From contig NZ_JACDXJ010000001.1 in NCBI RefSeq assembly GCF_013520865.1, positions 4,635,501-4,699,500 of the forward strand: a stretch of 64,000 bases of DNA. The letters are read 5' to 3'. The first letter of the stretch is position 1; every line of letters starts with the position of its first letter. The translations under genes were made by a program, and so were the position numbers. Under the pieces are notes generated by a model that worked only from the letters and a program-made list of their open reading frames with translations, made no database searches and was not told the DNA's origin. Shown here in pieces: positions 43,839-53,939 of this stretch. The DNA comes from Microvirga mediterraneensis (GTDB taxonomy: Bacteria > Pseudomonadota > Alphaproteobacteria > Rhizobiales > Beijerinckiaceae).

Positions 43839-45238
43839 GAGGTGACCTCGATGCGTAGGAATGAAAGATTTCTCCGGAAAATGCCCTCGTCTTCCAGGCA
43901 CCTGAGATCGAAGACGAGCGCCCCGTCGGCCACGCGCCCGATCACGGGCCATGGAAGCTTTCTGAAGGCCGCGCTCAGCGCTTCTACCGCCCGCCCTCCA
44001 TCTTTCGTCCGCATCAAGAGTCCGAAGCTCGGGATCGTATCGAGCGGCAAAGCCCCCGAGCCGATCTGGCTTGCGCATGGCGCGGCTTCGACGACGGCGC
44101 TGCCTCCCAGGATTTCGGCCAGAACTGGGGCGAGGCGAAGGGCCTGCTGCCGCACGTCTTCCACGTTCCGCGCCAGGAAACCCATGGTGGGAAGTCTCTG
44201 GGCGAGCCGGTCGGGATCGCGATAGAGTCGCAAGGTCGCCTCGCAGGCTGCGAGCCGCATCTTGTCCACCCGCAAGGCACGCTTCATGGGGTTGCGGTTG
44301 ATGGTGGCGATGAGATCCTTGCGTCCGACGATGAAGCCCGCCTGCGGCCCGCCGAGAAGCTTGTCACCGGAGAACGTGATCAGGTCCGCCCCCTCCTCTA
44401 CCGCCTCGCGGACGGTAGGTTCCTTCCTGAGGCCGAACCGGGACAGATCGACCAGCGTTCCCGAGCCGAGATCGTTGACGAAGGGCACGTTGCGCTGCCG
44501 CGCGAGCTTCGCAAGTTCGCGGGCGCCGACCTCCGTGGTAAAACCTTCGATGCGGTAGTTCGAGGTGTGGACCTTTAGGATGAGCCCAGTCTCAAGACTC
44601 ATCGCGTCCGCATAATCGCGTGGATGGGTGCGGTTCGTGGTGCCAACCTCGCGCAGGAGGACTCCTGCCCGCGCCATGATCTCAGGCATGCGGAACGCGC
44701 CGCCGATCTCGATCAGTTCGCCACGAGAGACGATGGCTTCCCTACCCTGCGCGAGGGTGTTGAGGACCAGAAGCACCGCCGCTGCATTGTTGTTGACGAG
44801 GGTCGCATCCTCCGCGCCCGTCAACTCGCAGACGAGCGCGCGGACATGGTCGTCGCGCTCTCCTCTCCTGCCACTGGCGAGATCGAATTCGAGGGAGACG
44901 GCATCGCGCATGGCAGCCGTTGCGGCTTTGATGGCTTCTTCCGCCAGAACCGCGCGACCGAGATTGGTGTGGAGCACTGTACCGGTCAGATTGAAGACCG
45001 GCTTCAGCCGTGGCTCCGCCCGCGCGTCGAGATGGGCCAGGACGGACGCGACAATGGTCTCATCGTCGATCTCCGCTCCAGGCCGCACGTCCTCCCGCAG
45101 CGCCGCGAGGGTATCGCGTACGGCTTGCGTGGTTTCCGCGCGCCCGTGTTTCTCGACAAGGGCCGCGACATTCGGCTGACGAAGTACGCGGTCGACCGAA
45201 GGGAGACGACGCAAGGGAGAAGGAGCCACTTCGGTCAT
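43835..45238 (-). CDS. selA: L-seryl-tRNA(Sec) selenium transferase SelA
   Basis: A 467-residue PLP enzyme that converts seryl-tRNA-Sec to selenocysteyl-tRNA-Sec. The PLP lysine is in the F-S-G-D-K-L-L-G-G-P-Q-A-G motif near residue 300. N-terminal L-P-S-V-D-R-V-L is typical. The ATG at 45238 lies 2 bases after the fdhE stop; the open extension upstream overlaps fdhE. Ends with an overlap into selB. Confidence 0.96.
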   Translation of the reverse strand: MTEVAPSPLRRLPSVDRVLRQPNVAALVEKHGRAETTQAVRDTLAALREDVRPGAEIDDETIVASVLAHLDARAEPRLKPVFNLTGTVLHTNLGRAVLAEEAIKAATAAMRDAVSLEFDLASGRRGERDDHVRALVCELTGAEDATLVNNNAAAVLLVLNTLAQGREAIVSRGELIEIGGAFRMPEIMARAGVLLREVGTTNRTHPRDYADAMSLETGLILKVHTSNYRIEGFTTEVGARELAKLARQRNVPFVNDLGSGTLVDLSRFGLRKEPTVREAVEEGADLITFSGDKLLGGPQAGFIVGRKDLIATINRNPMKRALRVDKMRLAACEATLRLYRDPDRLAQRLPTMGFLARNVEDVRQQALRLAPVLAEILGGSAVVEAAPCASQIGSGALPLDTIPSFGLLMRTKDGGRAVEALSAAFRKLPWPVIGRVADGALVFDLRCLEDEGIFRRNLSFLRIEVTS

Positions 45239-45240
45239 TC

Positions 45241-46158
45241 CTAAATCCCGAGCAGGAAGGGGTTGAAGCTGCCGCGGCGATATTCCCCATCCTTTAAGAG
45301 AATGTCGAGCCCAAGGCTGGCGATGTCGTCCGCAACCGGATCGAGCGTCATGTCCTTCTGCTGGTAAAGGATTTTGACATAGCTTCGGCACGTGTCACAG
45401 CACTCCGCCTTGATCGTCCCGGCTCCGCCTTCGATCTCCTGATATCCGATCCCTTTGCCTGAGCTGCACAGCACACATTTCACGCGAACGACATTCCAAA
45501 GCGTTCCGCACAGGGAGCAGGAACAATAGCGCGTGCCTTCGGCTTCCATCCATCCGACCACGAGGGACGAGGTGGGCGCACCGCCGCAGCAGGGACATAC
45601 GCCATCGGTAATCCGGGTGAGTTTATCCTTGTCGAGCCTCGCCGCCAGGCGGGCGAAATGAACCTGTAATCCCGCCGCCACATAGACGTGCTCCGCGATG
45701 GCATCGGCTGGGATGGAATCGGTGAGGACGCTGCGCATCATGACGCGCATCTCTTCCGCCGGGGCCGCTTTCACCCGCGCAAGAGCAGCCTGCGCCTCAT
45801 TCGGCTTGGCCAGGGATACGACAGCATCGAAGAGACGGCCCAGGGTTGTGCATACGACGTCGTCCATATCGACCCGATTGCGGTCGAGTGGCGGCATGGC
45901 GAATTTGCGGGCACGGTCGAGGGCATCCGTGAATGGAAGCTGGGGCTCAGGCAAATTATCCTGAATGGCACTCTGGGCCGCCGCGATACCTGCGATGAAT
46001 CGCAGGTAAGGCGCCAACTCGTTCGCCTGCGCCAAGAATTCGAGCCGCTCGCTTCGCGCCTCGAACAAGCGTCGCGGATCGGGCAGCTTGACAAATGGAG
46101 GGGCAGGGACGCGACCGATGGAAGCGGGATTGGGATCGACGGAACCTGGATGTGTCAT
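45241..46158 (-). CDS. fdhE: Formate dehydrogenase accessory protein FdhE
   Basis: A 305-residue rubredoxin-like protein that helps assemble formate dehydrogenase. Four C-x-x-C metal-binding pairs are visible in the second half (C-P-C-C-G-G, C-S-L-C-G-T, V-L-C-S-S, C-C-D-T-C). It lies between the cytochrome b subunit and selA in one operon. Confidence 0.94.
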   Translation of the reverse strand: MTHPGSVDPNPASIGRVPAPPFVKLPDPRRLFEARSERLEFLAQANELAPYLRFIAGIAAAQSAIQDNLPEPQLPFTDALDRARKFAMPPLDRNRVDMDDVVCTTLGRLFDAVVSLAKPNEAQAALARVKAAPAEEMRVMMRSVLTDSIPADAIAEHVYVAAGLQVHFARLAARLDKDKLTRITDGVCPCCGGAPTSSLVVGWMEAEGTRYCSCSLCGTLWNVVRVKCVLCSSGKGIGYQEIEGGAGTIKAECCDTCRSYVKILYQQKDMTLDPVADDIASLGLDILLKDGEYRRGSFNPFLLGI

Positions 46159-46198
46159 GCAACCTCACGAACCGCACGGGTCACGTGTCATCATGCGC

Positions 46199-46894
46199 CT
46201 ACTCGGCAGGTGTAACCGGCTTCTTCACTCTATGACGATCCGCCAACTCCTTCAACCAGAGCCGGTGATGCTTCCAGGCCCAGCCACCCGTCACCGAGCC
46301 GCGCGTCATGGCCCTGAGCGTTCCCCGCGCCCAGATCGCCGCATAAACATGGGCGATCCAGATGCAGATCAGCGCCACGGCCGTGAGCGAATGGATGAGC
46401 ACCGCGACACGTTTCTGGGGAATGGTGGTCCAGTCGTAGAAATACTGATCCCAAATCGCGAGCCCGGTCAGGATCAAAGCAATGATCAGGAGCGACATGA
46501 CCCAAAAATTGAACTTCTGGATCGGATTGTAGCGCCCGACCGGCGGTACCTTCTCCTCGTCGCCCTTGATCATGTCGCCGGCATGGGCGAGCCAGGCCCG
46601 ATCCGCCTTCTCCGGCAGGTTGGCGCGCCAGAACCGGATGAAGAGACCCGCGAAGCTGAAAAACAGAACGACGCCAATCCAGGGATGGAGGGCCCGGGCG
46701 CTTTGTCCGCCGCCGAACAGGCCCGTCAGGAAGAAGAGGGAGGGATGGAAAAAGGCAAGGCCGGAGAGAGCAAGAAGGACGAGCGATATCGCCGTGATCC
46801 AATGATTGGCCCGCGCGCCCAGATTATAACGATCGACGACGACCGGTTTACCCGGATGGATCGCATCTTCCTTCTCGATGCTCGTCTGTGCCAT
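46199..46894 (-). CDS. fdoI: Formate dehydrogenase cytochrome b556 (gamma) subunit
   Basis: A 231-residue membrane subunit with four spans; His residues in the first and last spans (for example R-A-N-H-W-I near 32 and I-A-H-V-Y-A) are the usual b-haem ligands. It passes electrons from the Fe-S subunit to quinone. Its ATG overlaps the stop of the beta subunit gene. Confidence 0.93.
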   Translation of the reverse strand: MAQTSIEKEDAIHPGKPVVVDRYNLGARANHWITAISLVLLALSGLAFFHPSLFFLTGLFGGGQSARALHPWIGVVLFFSFAGLFIRFWRANLPEKADRAWLAHAGDMIKGDEEKVPPVGRYNPIQKFNFWVMSLLIIALILTGLAIWDQYFYDWTTIPQKRVAVLIHSLTAVALICIWIAHVYAAIWARGTLRAMTRGSVTGGWAWKHHRLWLKELADRHRVKKPVTPAE

Positions 46895-47844
46895 CAGGTC
46901 TTCTCCTTCACGAGATCCTCGGCCTTTTCCTCATCCTCCCGCGTGACCCGATTTGGGCTGACCAGCGCCGAATGGAGAACGCCTGCCGCCGCCGCGAGCC
47001 CCATGGCGGCGAAGCCGAGATACTTGGCCATTCCCTTCCAGGCATTCACGATGGGGCTGACCTTTGGGTCCTTCGGCAGTCCCGCATAGATCTCCGGCTG
47101 ATCGTTGTGGTGCAAAACGTACATCACATGCGTTCCTCCGACGCCCGGCGGATCATAGAGGCCGGCATTATCGTAGCCACGCGACTTGAGATCCTCGATG
47201 CGGCTGTCGGCCAGCTTCTTCATGTCGTCCTTTGTGCCGAAGCTTATCGCGTGGGTCGGGCAGGCCTTCGCGCAGGCAGGTCCCTGCCCCACGGCGACCC
47301 GGTCTGAGCAGAGCGTGCATTTATAGGCCGTATGATCGACCTTGGAGATGCGCGGGATGTTGAACGGACATCCCTTGATGCAATAGCCGCAGCCGATGCA
47401 GTTCTCGTGCACGAAATCCACGATGCCGTTGGAATACTGCACGATGGCTCCGGGCGCGGGGCAGGCCTTCAGACAGCCAGGATCTTCGCAATGCATGCAG
47501 CCGTCCTTGCGGATCAGCCATTCGAGATTGCCCGTCTGCGGATTGTCCCATTCGGTGAACCGCATCAGGGTGAACATGTCGGGCGTCAGGTCATGCGGGT
47601 TCTCGTAGACACCCGTGTTGGTCTCGATCGCCGGATGAGTATCGTTCCACTCAATGCATGCCGACTGGCAGGCCTTGCAGCCGATGCATTTCGATACGTC
47701 TATGAGTTTCGCGACGGGTTCCAGCTGCCGCGCGGGCGGTGGTATGGTCGAAGCGGAGCGGCGAACGAGATCCCGCTCCGTCAGGTTTGTATTGGCGGCG
47801 GCGACCGGCGGATTGCTGGTTGCGGTATGAGGACTGGGTTCCAT
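46894..47844 (-). CDS. fdoH: Formate dehydrogenase iron-sulfur (beta) subunit
   Basis: A 316-residue Fe-S protein with four ferredoxin-type cysteine clusters. Examples are [11 protein letters not shown] (about 54-64), [11 protein letters not shown] and C-T-L-C-S-D-R. A single C-terminal membrane helix anchors it ([10 protein letters not shown]). It transfers electrons from the catalytic alpha subunit to the cytochrome. Starts 11 bases after the alpha gene stop. Confidence 0.95.
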   Translation of the reverse strand: MEPSPHTATSNPPVAAANTNLTERDLVRRSASTIPPPARQLEPVAKLIDVSKCIGCKACQSACIEWNDTHPAIETNTGVYENPHDLTPDMFTLMRFTEWDNPQTGNLEWLIRKDGCMHCEDPGCLKACPAPGAIVQYSNGIVDFVHENCIGCGYCIKGCPFNIPRISKVDHTAYKCTLCSDRVAVGQGPACAKACPTHAISFGTKDDMKKLADSRIEDLKSRGYDNAGLYDPPGVGGTHVMYVLHHNDQPEIYAGLPKDPKVSPIVNAWKGMAKYLGFAAMGLAAAAGVLHSALVSPNRVTREDEEKAEDLVKEKT

Positions 47845-47855
47845 TCCGCTTCTCC

Positions 47856-50800
47856 TCAGACCGTTGCCGGCGCCGTCGTGGGCTCGATGTTGACCAGGAA
47901 AGCCTTGTATTCAGGCGTCTCGATATTGGCGTCGCCAACGAAAGGCGTGAGAGAATTCGGCCCCCAGCCCTTGCGCGCCTGGCCGGTGAAGCCCCAATGC
48001 AGCGGAATGCCCACCACATGGACGGACTTGCCGTCGCAGATGAGAGGCTTGATGCGCTTCGTCACGACGGCTTTCGCCTTCACCTCGCCGCGCTTGGACC
48101 AGACTCGCACCCATGAACCGTGCGCGATGCCCTTTTCCGCCGCGAGCTGCTCGGAGATCTCTACGAAGAATTCCGGCTGAAGCGCCGCGTTCACACGATT
48201 GTGCTTCGTCCAATAGTGGAAATGCTCCGTGAGGCGATAAGAGGTCGCCGCATAGGGGAATTCCTCCGATGTGGCGAACTGCGCAACATCGCTCTGGAAG
48301 ATACGCGCGACGGGATTGCCCCGGATTTTCGGCGCGATCACGTTGGCGATCGGAGCCTCGAATGGCTCGTAATGAACCGGGAATGGCCCTTCCCGCATGA
48401 GACCGCGGGCGAAGAGACGCGACACGCCTTCCTGGTTCATGATGAAGGGGCCGACTTCGCCAGGCTTCGCAGTGGGTGCGATGTCCGGAACGTCGTAGCC
48501 TGACCATTTCGTTCCATCCCAGGCGATCAGCTTGCGCGTCGGATCCCAAGGGTTGCCCTGTAGGTCCGCCGAGGCGCGGTTGTAGAGAATGCGCCGGTTG
48601 AGCGGCCAGGAGAACGACCAGTTGGGATAGGCACCCGTGTCGTCCGGGTCGGTATTGTCCCGGCGCGCCATGTTGTTGCCGGCCTCGTTGAAGCAGCCGG
48701 AATAGATCCAGCAGGCGCAAGCGGTCGTGCCATCATCGCGCATGACGGAGAAGTTGACGAGCTGCTTGCCCTTCTCCAGCACGACCTTGGCCGGATCCGC
48801 CGGATCGGTGAGGGTCTCGACCGCATAGCCGTTGAGTTCCTTGGCGAGTTCTTCAGGGGAAGGCTCGTTCGGGTCCTGGTAGTTCCAGGTGAGATTGAGG
48901 ATCGGATCCGGGAAGGCTCCGCCCTCTTTCTCGTAGAGCGCGCGCAGCCGCCGGTAGATCTGCGCCATGATCCACGTATCGTGCTTCGCCTCGCCGGGAG
49001 GGCTCCCGCCCGCCCAGTGCCATTGCAGCCAGCGGCCCGAATTGACCAGTGCGCCATCATCCTCCGCGAAGCAGGTCGAGGGAAGCTGGAACACCTCCGT
49101 CTGGATGGAGGAGGGATTCACGTTGTTGTACTCGCCGTGGTTCTCCCAGAACCGGGACGTTTCCGTCTCCAGGGGATCCATGGTCACGAGCCATTTCAGC
49201 CGCGACAACGACTCCGTGATCTTCTGGCGGTTGGGGAAAGCCAGAAGCGGATTGAAACCCTGGCAGAAATATCCGTTCACCTTGCCCTGATGCATCATCT
49301 CGAAGGTGCGCAGCACGTCATAGGCGGGCACGTCGAGCTTGGGCAGGTACTGGTAGGCGAAGTCATTCTGCGCCGTCGCCGCGTCACCCCACATGATCTT
49401 CTGGAAGCTGACGAAGAACTTCTTGTAGTTCTGCCAGTAGCTGGTCTGGTTCGGCCGCAGCGGCTTGAACGCCCGGCTCGACATGTAGGTCGCGAAATCA
49501 GCCTCCCGCTCCACCGGGATGTTCAGGTAGCCCGGTATCAGGTTCGACATGAGACCGATATCGGTCAGACCCTGAATGTTCGAATGTCCGCGCAGGGCAT
49601 TCATGCCGCCGCCACGCACGCCGATATTGCCAAGGATGAGCTGCAGCATCGCCATGGATCGGATGTTCTGCGATCCTTTGGAATGCTGGGTCCAGCCGAG
49701 CGCATACATCGACGTCATAGTCTTTGTCGGAGACGAGCATTCGGAGATCATCTGCGCCACCTTCAGGAACTTGTCCTTGGGCGTGCCGCAGATACGTTCG
49801 ACCATTTCGGGCGTGTAGGTCGCCACATGAGCCTTGAGCATGTTCCAGACGCAGCGCGGATGCTGCAGTGTATCATCGACCACGGCAAAGCCGTCCGGAC
49901 CGATCTCGTACTCCCAAGTCGAACGATCGTAGTCGCGCTTGTTCTCGTCGTAGCCCGTGAACAGGCCGTCGTTATAGGCAAAGCCCTCCTTCACGATATA
50001 GGCCGCGTTGGTGAAGGCCTTCACGTATTCCCACTGCACCTTGTCGTTCTGGATGCAGTAATTGATCACGCCGAGCAGGAACGCGATATCAGTCCCCTGC
50101 CGAATGGGTGCGTAGAAGTCTGACACCGAGGCCGAGCGGGTATAGCGCGGATCGACGACGATCAGCTTCGCGCCACGATTGGCCTTCGCTTCCGTGACCC
50201 ATTTGAAGCCGCACGGATGCGCTTCAGCGGCATTGCCGCCCATGATGACGACGAGATCCGTATTACGGATATCCGTCCAAGAATTGGTCATCGCGCCACG
50301 ACCGAAAGTTGGGCCCAGACTGGACACCGTGGGGCCGTGTCAAACGCGCGCCTGATTATCGAATGCGACGATTCCCGTGCTGCGGACGACCTTATAGGTC
50401 AGCCATGCTGTTTCGTTCGTGGTTGCCGAGGCGGCCAGGAAGCCGACCGTCGTCCAGCGATTGACCGGGACGCCGGCCTCGTTCGCGGCGATGAAGTTCG
50501 CGTCGCGATCTTCCTTCATCAGCCTTGCAATGCGGTCGAGCGCCTGATCCCATGATATCCGCTCGAACTTGTCGGAACCCGGCTTGCGGACCATTGGGTA
50601 TTTCAGGCGGGTCTCCGCCGTCACGAAATCCTTGAGGGCTGCCCCTTTCGGGCAGAGGGTGCCGCGGTTCGTCGGGTGGTCGGCATCACCTTCGATGTGG
50701 ACGATCTCGGCAGTCTCGCCCTTCCGGAGGTCCCCCTTCGAATACATGATGATGCCACAGGCCACGGAGCAATACGGGCAGGTATTGCGCGTCTCCATCG

Positions 50801-50939
50801 TGTTCGTCAGCTTGAAGGGCCTAATGGCCGCGGCCTGCGCCGCCTCAAGATCTGCGAACCCGAAGGCTCCCATCGTGGTCCCGGCAACACCCACGCCTGC
50901 AGCCTTGAGGAAGCCGCGTCGTGAGAGTTCCATGTTCAT
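47856..50939 (-). CDS. fdoG: Formate dehydrogenase-N/O alpha subunit, selenocysteine-containing
   Basis: A 1027-residue molybdenum/tungsten bis-MGD enzyme that oxidises formate to CO2 in the periplasm. A Tat signal S-R-R-G-F-L-K lies at residues 6-12. A 4Fe-4S motif C-P-Y-C-S-V-A-C follows. An in-frame UGA at 50340-50342, codon 200, sits in N-Q-A-R-V-U-H-G-P-T, the exact site of selenocysteine in E. coli FdnG/FdoG. Conceptual translation stops there unless Sec is read. All Sec genes lie in the same region. The ATG at 50939 has GGAGGG 6-7 bases upstream. Confidence 0.97.
50298..50342 (-). promoter_or_regulatory. Probable bacterial SECIS element of fdoG
   Basis: Just 3' of the UGA the mRNA can form a hairpin whose top is GUCC-AGUCU-GGGC; the 5-base loop AGUCU resembles the GGUCU loop of the E. 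coli fdhF SECIS. Pairing was judged by eye. SelB would bind it to decode UGA as Sec. Confidence 0.6.
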
Positions 50940-51243
50940 GGTCACCCTCCCTATGATTTCGCACTGCAACAACTTCTCTACTGTAAAATAGGTTAGTTTC
51001 GAACATTTCTAGTGTCAAACTTCGCACGCTTGATCTGGACCTTTCCGCGTATGAAGCGTGGCCTACATGTGAAACATCGGGTCGGCGATTGGGACAGGCC
51101 ATTCCTCGTATACCTGCGTGTCGAAGAGTGCATCGTTGAGCGAGATCCCAAGTGTCGGCATCGGCAAAAATTCGGATCCACTTTTCCGCCCGATGCGCTA
51201 GAGAGGCTCACGCCATATCCAGACAGGGGTTAGGGCACGCGAG
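50940..51243. other. fdoG promoter region, includes repeat copy 3
   Basis: About 300 bases between divergent fdoG and the MFS gene. No clear FixK box or sigma-54 element is seen. It contains a copy of the palindromic repeat (51155-51203). The small open frames across it have no family resemblance. Confidence 0.4.
51155..51203. repeat. Intergenic palindromic repeat, copy 3 (inverted)
   Basis: Reads ATTCGGATCCACTTTTCCGC and CGATGCGCTAGAG, the reverse complement of the core in copies 1 and 2. Lies upstream of the MFS gene. Confidence 0.7.
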
Positions 51244-52497
51244 ATGGGGTCTAGGGGTTGGGCGGCTTTCCGCCATATGGATTTCCGGTTGTTCTGCGCA
51301 GCCCGGTTTGCCATGGCGCTTGCCGTTCAGATCCAAACCGTAGCCGTTGCATGGCTCGTTTACGACATCAGCGGCTCTGCGCTGAATCTCGGCCTTGTCG
51401 GGCTCGCGTCGTTCCTGCCCACGATGGCCCTCGTGCTCGTCACCGGCCTTGTCGCAGACCGGTACAGCCGGCGTTGGATCCTCCTCCTCGTCTTCTCGGC
51501 GATGGCCCTGACCGCTCTCGGCTTGCTGGTGCAGGTGCATGCGAGTGTGCCGAGCCTCTGGCCTATCTACGGCCTTCTGGTGGCCTTCGGTGCGGCCCGA
51601 GCCTTCGGAAACCCCGCCGCGCAGGCGATCGTTCCGACGCTGGTGCCCACGGGCGATCTGGCGAACGCGATCGCCTGGAACTCGTCCGTCATGCAGGTCG
51701 CCACCATCAGCGGCCCGGCAGTCGGAGGCATTCTCTATGCGGTTCATCCGACAGCGCCGTTCCTGGGGTCGGCCGCCTGTTTCGGGCTGGCCGCCCTGCT
51801 CATCGCCGCTTTGCGCCTGCGGCCCGCCGAGGTCAAACGGGAGCCTGTGACCTGGTCCCGTCTCGTGGCAGGCCTAGTCTTCCTGCGGACGAGACCGCTT
51901 CTGCTCGGAGCGATCTCCCTGGACCTGTTCGCCGTCCTTCTCGGAGGAGCGACGGCCCTGATGCCGATCTTCGCCCGCGACGTGTTCCATGTGGGTCCAT
52001 GGGGGCTTGGCCTCCTGCGCTCCATGCCGGCCGTCGGCGCCGTCACCATGGCGATCGTGCTGGCCCACTCGTCCCTTATCACCCGCCGCGCCGGCCTGCG
52101 AATGCTGCAGGCAGTCGGTATCTTTGGACTGGCGACGATAGGCTTCGGATTGTCGACGAGTTTCGGCCTGACGCTCGTGCTGCTCGCCGTCCTCGGCGCC
52201 GCCGACATGGTCAGCGTGGTCGTCCGCCAGACCCTCGTCCAAGCGGAGACGCCGGATGAGTTACGGGGCCGCGTGGCAGCGGTGAACACGGTGTTCATCG
52301 GTGCCTCCAATGAACTCGGCGAGTTCGAGTCAGGGACGCTGGCTTGGCTGGTAGGGGCTCCCGCGGCCGTCGTGATCGGCGGCATCGGGACCTTCACGCT
52401 TGCGGTTCTCTGGAGATTCTGGTTCCCCGACCTTGCCCGTCGGGACCAGCTCGTCCGCAGCGAAGTGACGAGAAACGTCGAACCTCAGAAGGCATAG
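51244..52497 (+). CDS. MFS-type transporter (EntS-like)
   Basis: A 417-residue major-facilitator protein with about twelve spans, of the MFS_3 / enterobactin-exporter type. Motif A is A-D-R-Y-S-R-R (near 75). Substrate unknown; related proteins export siderophores or small drugs. The start is the ATG at 51244, weakly marked by AGGGC upstream. It converges with the histidine-kinase gene. Confidence 0.87.
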   Translation: MGSRGWAAFRHMDFRLFCAARFAMALAVQIQTVAVAWLVYDISGSALNLGLVGLASFLPTMALVLVTGLVADRYSRRWILLLVFSAMALTALGLLVQVHASVPSLWPIYGLLVAFGAARAFGNPAAQAIVPTLVPTGDLANAIAWNSSVMQVATISGPAVGGILYAVHPTAPFLGSAACFGLAALLIAALRLRPAEVKREPVTWSRLVAGLVFLRTRPLLLGAISLDLFAVLLGGATALMPIFARDVFHVGPWGLGLLRSMPAVGAVTMAIVLAHSSLITRRAGLRMLQAVGIFGLATIGFGLSTSFGLTLVLLAVLGAADMVSVVVRQTLVQAETPDELRGRVAAVNTVFIGASNELGEFESGTLAWLVGAPAAVVIGGIGTFTLAVLWRFWFPDLARRDQLVRSEVTRNVEPQKA

Positions 52498-52544
52498 TCC
52501 TTCAGCGCCGAGGCCGATGAGCATTCCCGCGACAATTTTCTCTC

Positions 52545-53939
52545 CTACGACCTCATCGGCACGGCGCTCTTCGATGGCATGGGAAGCTGCCCCGGCCGCG
52601 AAAGGGGAATGTCGAACACGATGCGGCAGCGTCCATTGCCCTCGATATCGACACCTGTTCCGTACTCCGCCAGGATGTCTTCCACGATCCCAAGGCCGAG
52701 CCCGCTCGAGTCCGGATCGGAGCGTGCCGGCACGCCGCGCTCGGGTCTCTCCCCGCGAGCATGACCGGCGAAGCCTGGTCCGTCGTCCTCGACGCTGATC
52801 CGAGCCTTGTCGCCCAGCCTCTCGATTTGGACCGTGACCTGCGTCTTCGCCCACTTGCGGGCATTGTCGAGGAGATTGCCCATAACCTCGCCGAAGTCGT
52901 GAGGATCCATGTCGACCGCCAGATCCGCAGGGATATCGGCCTCCCACATCAGCCGCTCTCCTCTGGGCATGTGCTGCATCAGTCTCAAGAGGCGGGCAAT
53001 GGTCTCGTCCACCTGCGTATAAGCGCCGCAGCCCACGGATGCGCCGCTGGTGCGGGCGCGCGCCACCTCGCGCTCGACATGCGTGTAGATCAGCTGCAGC
53101 TGCTCCTGCATGCATCCCGCGACATCCTGCAGGCCCGCCTGTTCAAGCCGCCTCACCTCCCCGCGAAGAATCGTCAACGGGGTCTTCAGCCCATGGGCCA
53201 ATGCGCCGGCGCGATCACGAGCCTTGCGGACAAGATCCTCCTGCCGGTCGAGCAGCCTGTTGATGCTCTCGGCGAGCGGCTCCACCTCTACGGGGAAGCG
53301 TTGCATCATGCGCCGGATCTGGCCGGTCTGAACGGCACTCAATTCTTGCCCTACGGCCCGCAAGGGGCGCAGGCCCAGCGAGAGCTGGAGCCATGCGAAG
53401 AGGACGAGGACGGCCGCTATGGGGATGAGGACCCGTGTGACATCCCACCCGAAGGCCTGACGCAGCTCGACGACCTGGCCATGATCGAGGGCGACGGACA
53501 GGCTGACACGGCGCGGCCCCTGGTCGCCGTCCACCGTGACCTCCCGTTCGATCACGTAAAGCTCCGATCCATCGGGACCGTCGATCTCGAAGGCCTTGTC
53601 CCGATCAGTCTCTTCACGCGATCCGGCCAAGGGAAGTTCCTTGTCCCAGAGCGAACGCGACCGCATGATCGGGCGCCCGCCCTCGGAAACCTGCCAATAG
53701 GCCCCGCCATACGGCTGGTGATAGCGCGGGTCCGTCAACTTCTGGCCTATCCCGGCCTCTCCTTCCGTGCCGAAGGCCGTCGCAAGCTCCGTCCAATGGA
53801 TGTTGAGATCCTGCTCGACATAGCGGAGCACCTGTCGTTCGAAGAACACGACGAGGGAGGCGCCAGCCACCGCAATCGTCACAAGGATGGATGTCACGGC
53901 GACGACCAGCAGCCGCAGACGAATGGAATTGCAGATCAT
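52545..53939 (-). CDS. Sensor histidine kinase (PhoQ-like)
   Basis: A 464-residue membrane kinase. Two spans (about 8-30 and 162-182) enclose a periplasmic sensor of about 130 residues. A HAMP-like linker, HisKA (A-H-G-L-K-T-P-L-T, phospho-His near 248) and HATPase (G-L-G-L-G-I-V near 420) follow. Its ATG overlaps the response-regulator stop by four bases. The periplasmic domain type suggests sensing of cations or cationic peptides, as for PhoQ; that is inference. Confidence 0.92.
   Translation of the reverse strand: MICNSIRLRLLVVAVTSILVTIAVAGASLVVFFERQVLRYVEQDLNIHWTELATAFGTEGEAGIGQKLTDPRYHQPYGGAYWQVSEGGRPIMRSRSLWDKELPLAGSREETDRDKAFEIDGPDGSELYVIEREVTVDGDQGPRRVSLSVALDHGQVVELRQAFGWDVTRVLIPIAAVLVLFAWLQLSLGLRPLRAVGQELSAVQTGQIRRMMQRFPVEVEPLAESINRLLDRQEDLVRKARDRAGALAHGLKTPLTILRGEVRRLEQAGLQDVAGCMQEQLQLIYTHVEREVARARTSGASVGCGAYTQVDETIARLLRLMQHMPRGERLMWEADIPADLAVDMDPHDFGEVMGNLLDNARKWAKTQVTVQIERLGDKARISVEDDGPGFAGHARGERPERGVPARSDPDSSGLGLGIVEDILAEYGTGVDIEGNGRCRIVFDIPLSRPGQLPMPSKSAVPMRS

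Noticed and set aside
43839..44078. N-terminal extension of SelB
   Set aside because: The extension lies inside selA; the SelB family begins at the TTG overlapping the selA stop.
47332..48180. Long plus-strand frame opposite fdoH
   Set aside because: Antisense shadow of fdoH/fdoG without motifs.
50340..50342. True stop codon splitting fdoG into two genes
   Set aside because: Context matches the known Sec site, a SECIS-like hairpin follows and all Sec machinery is present.
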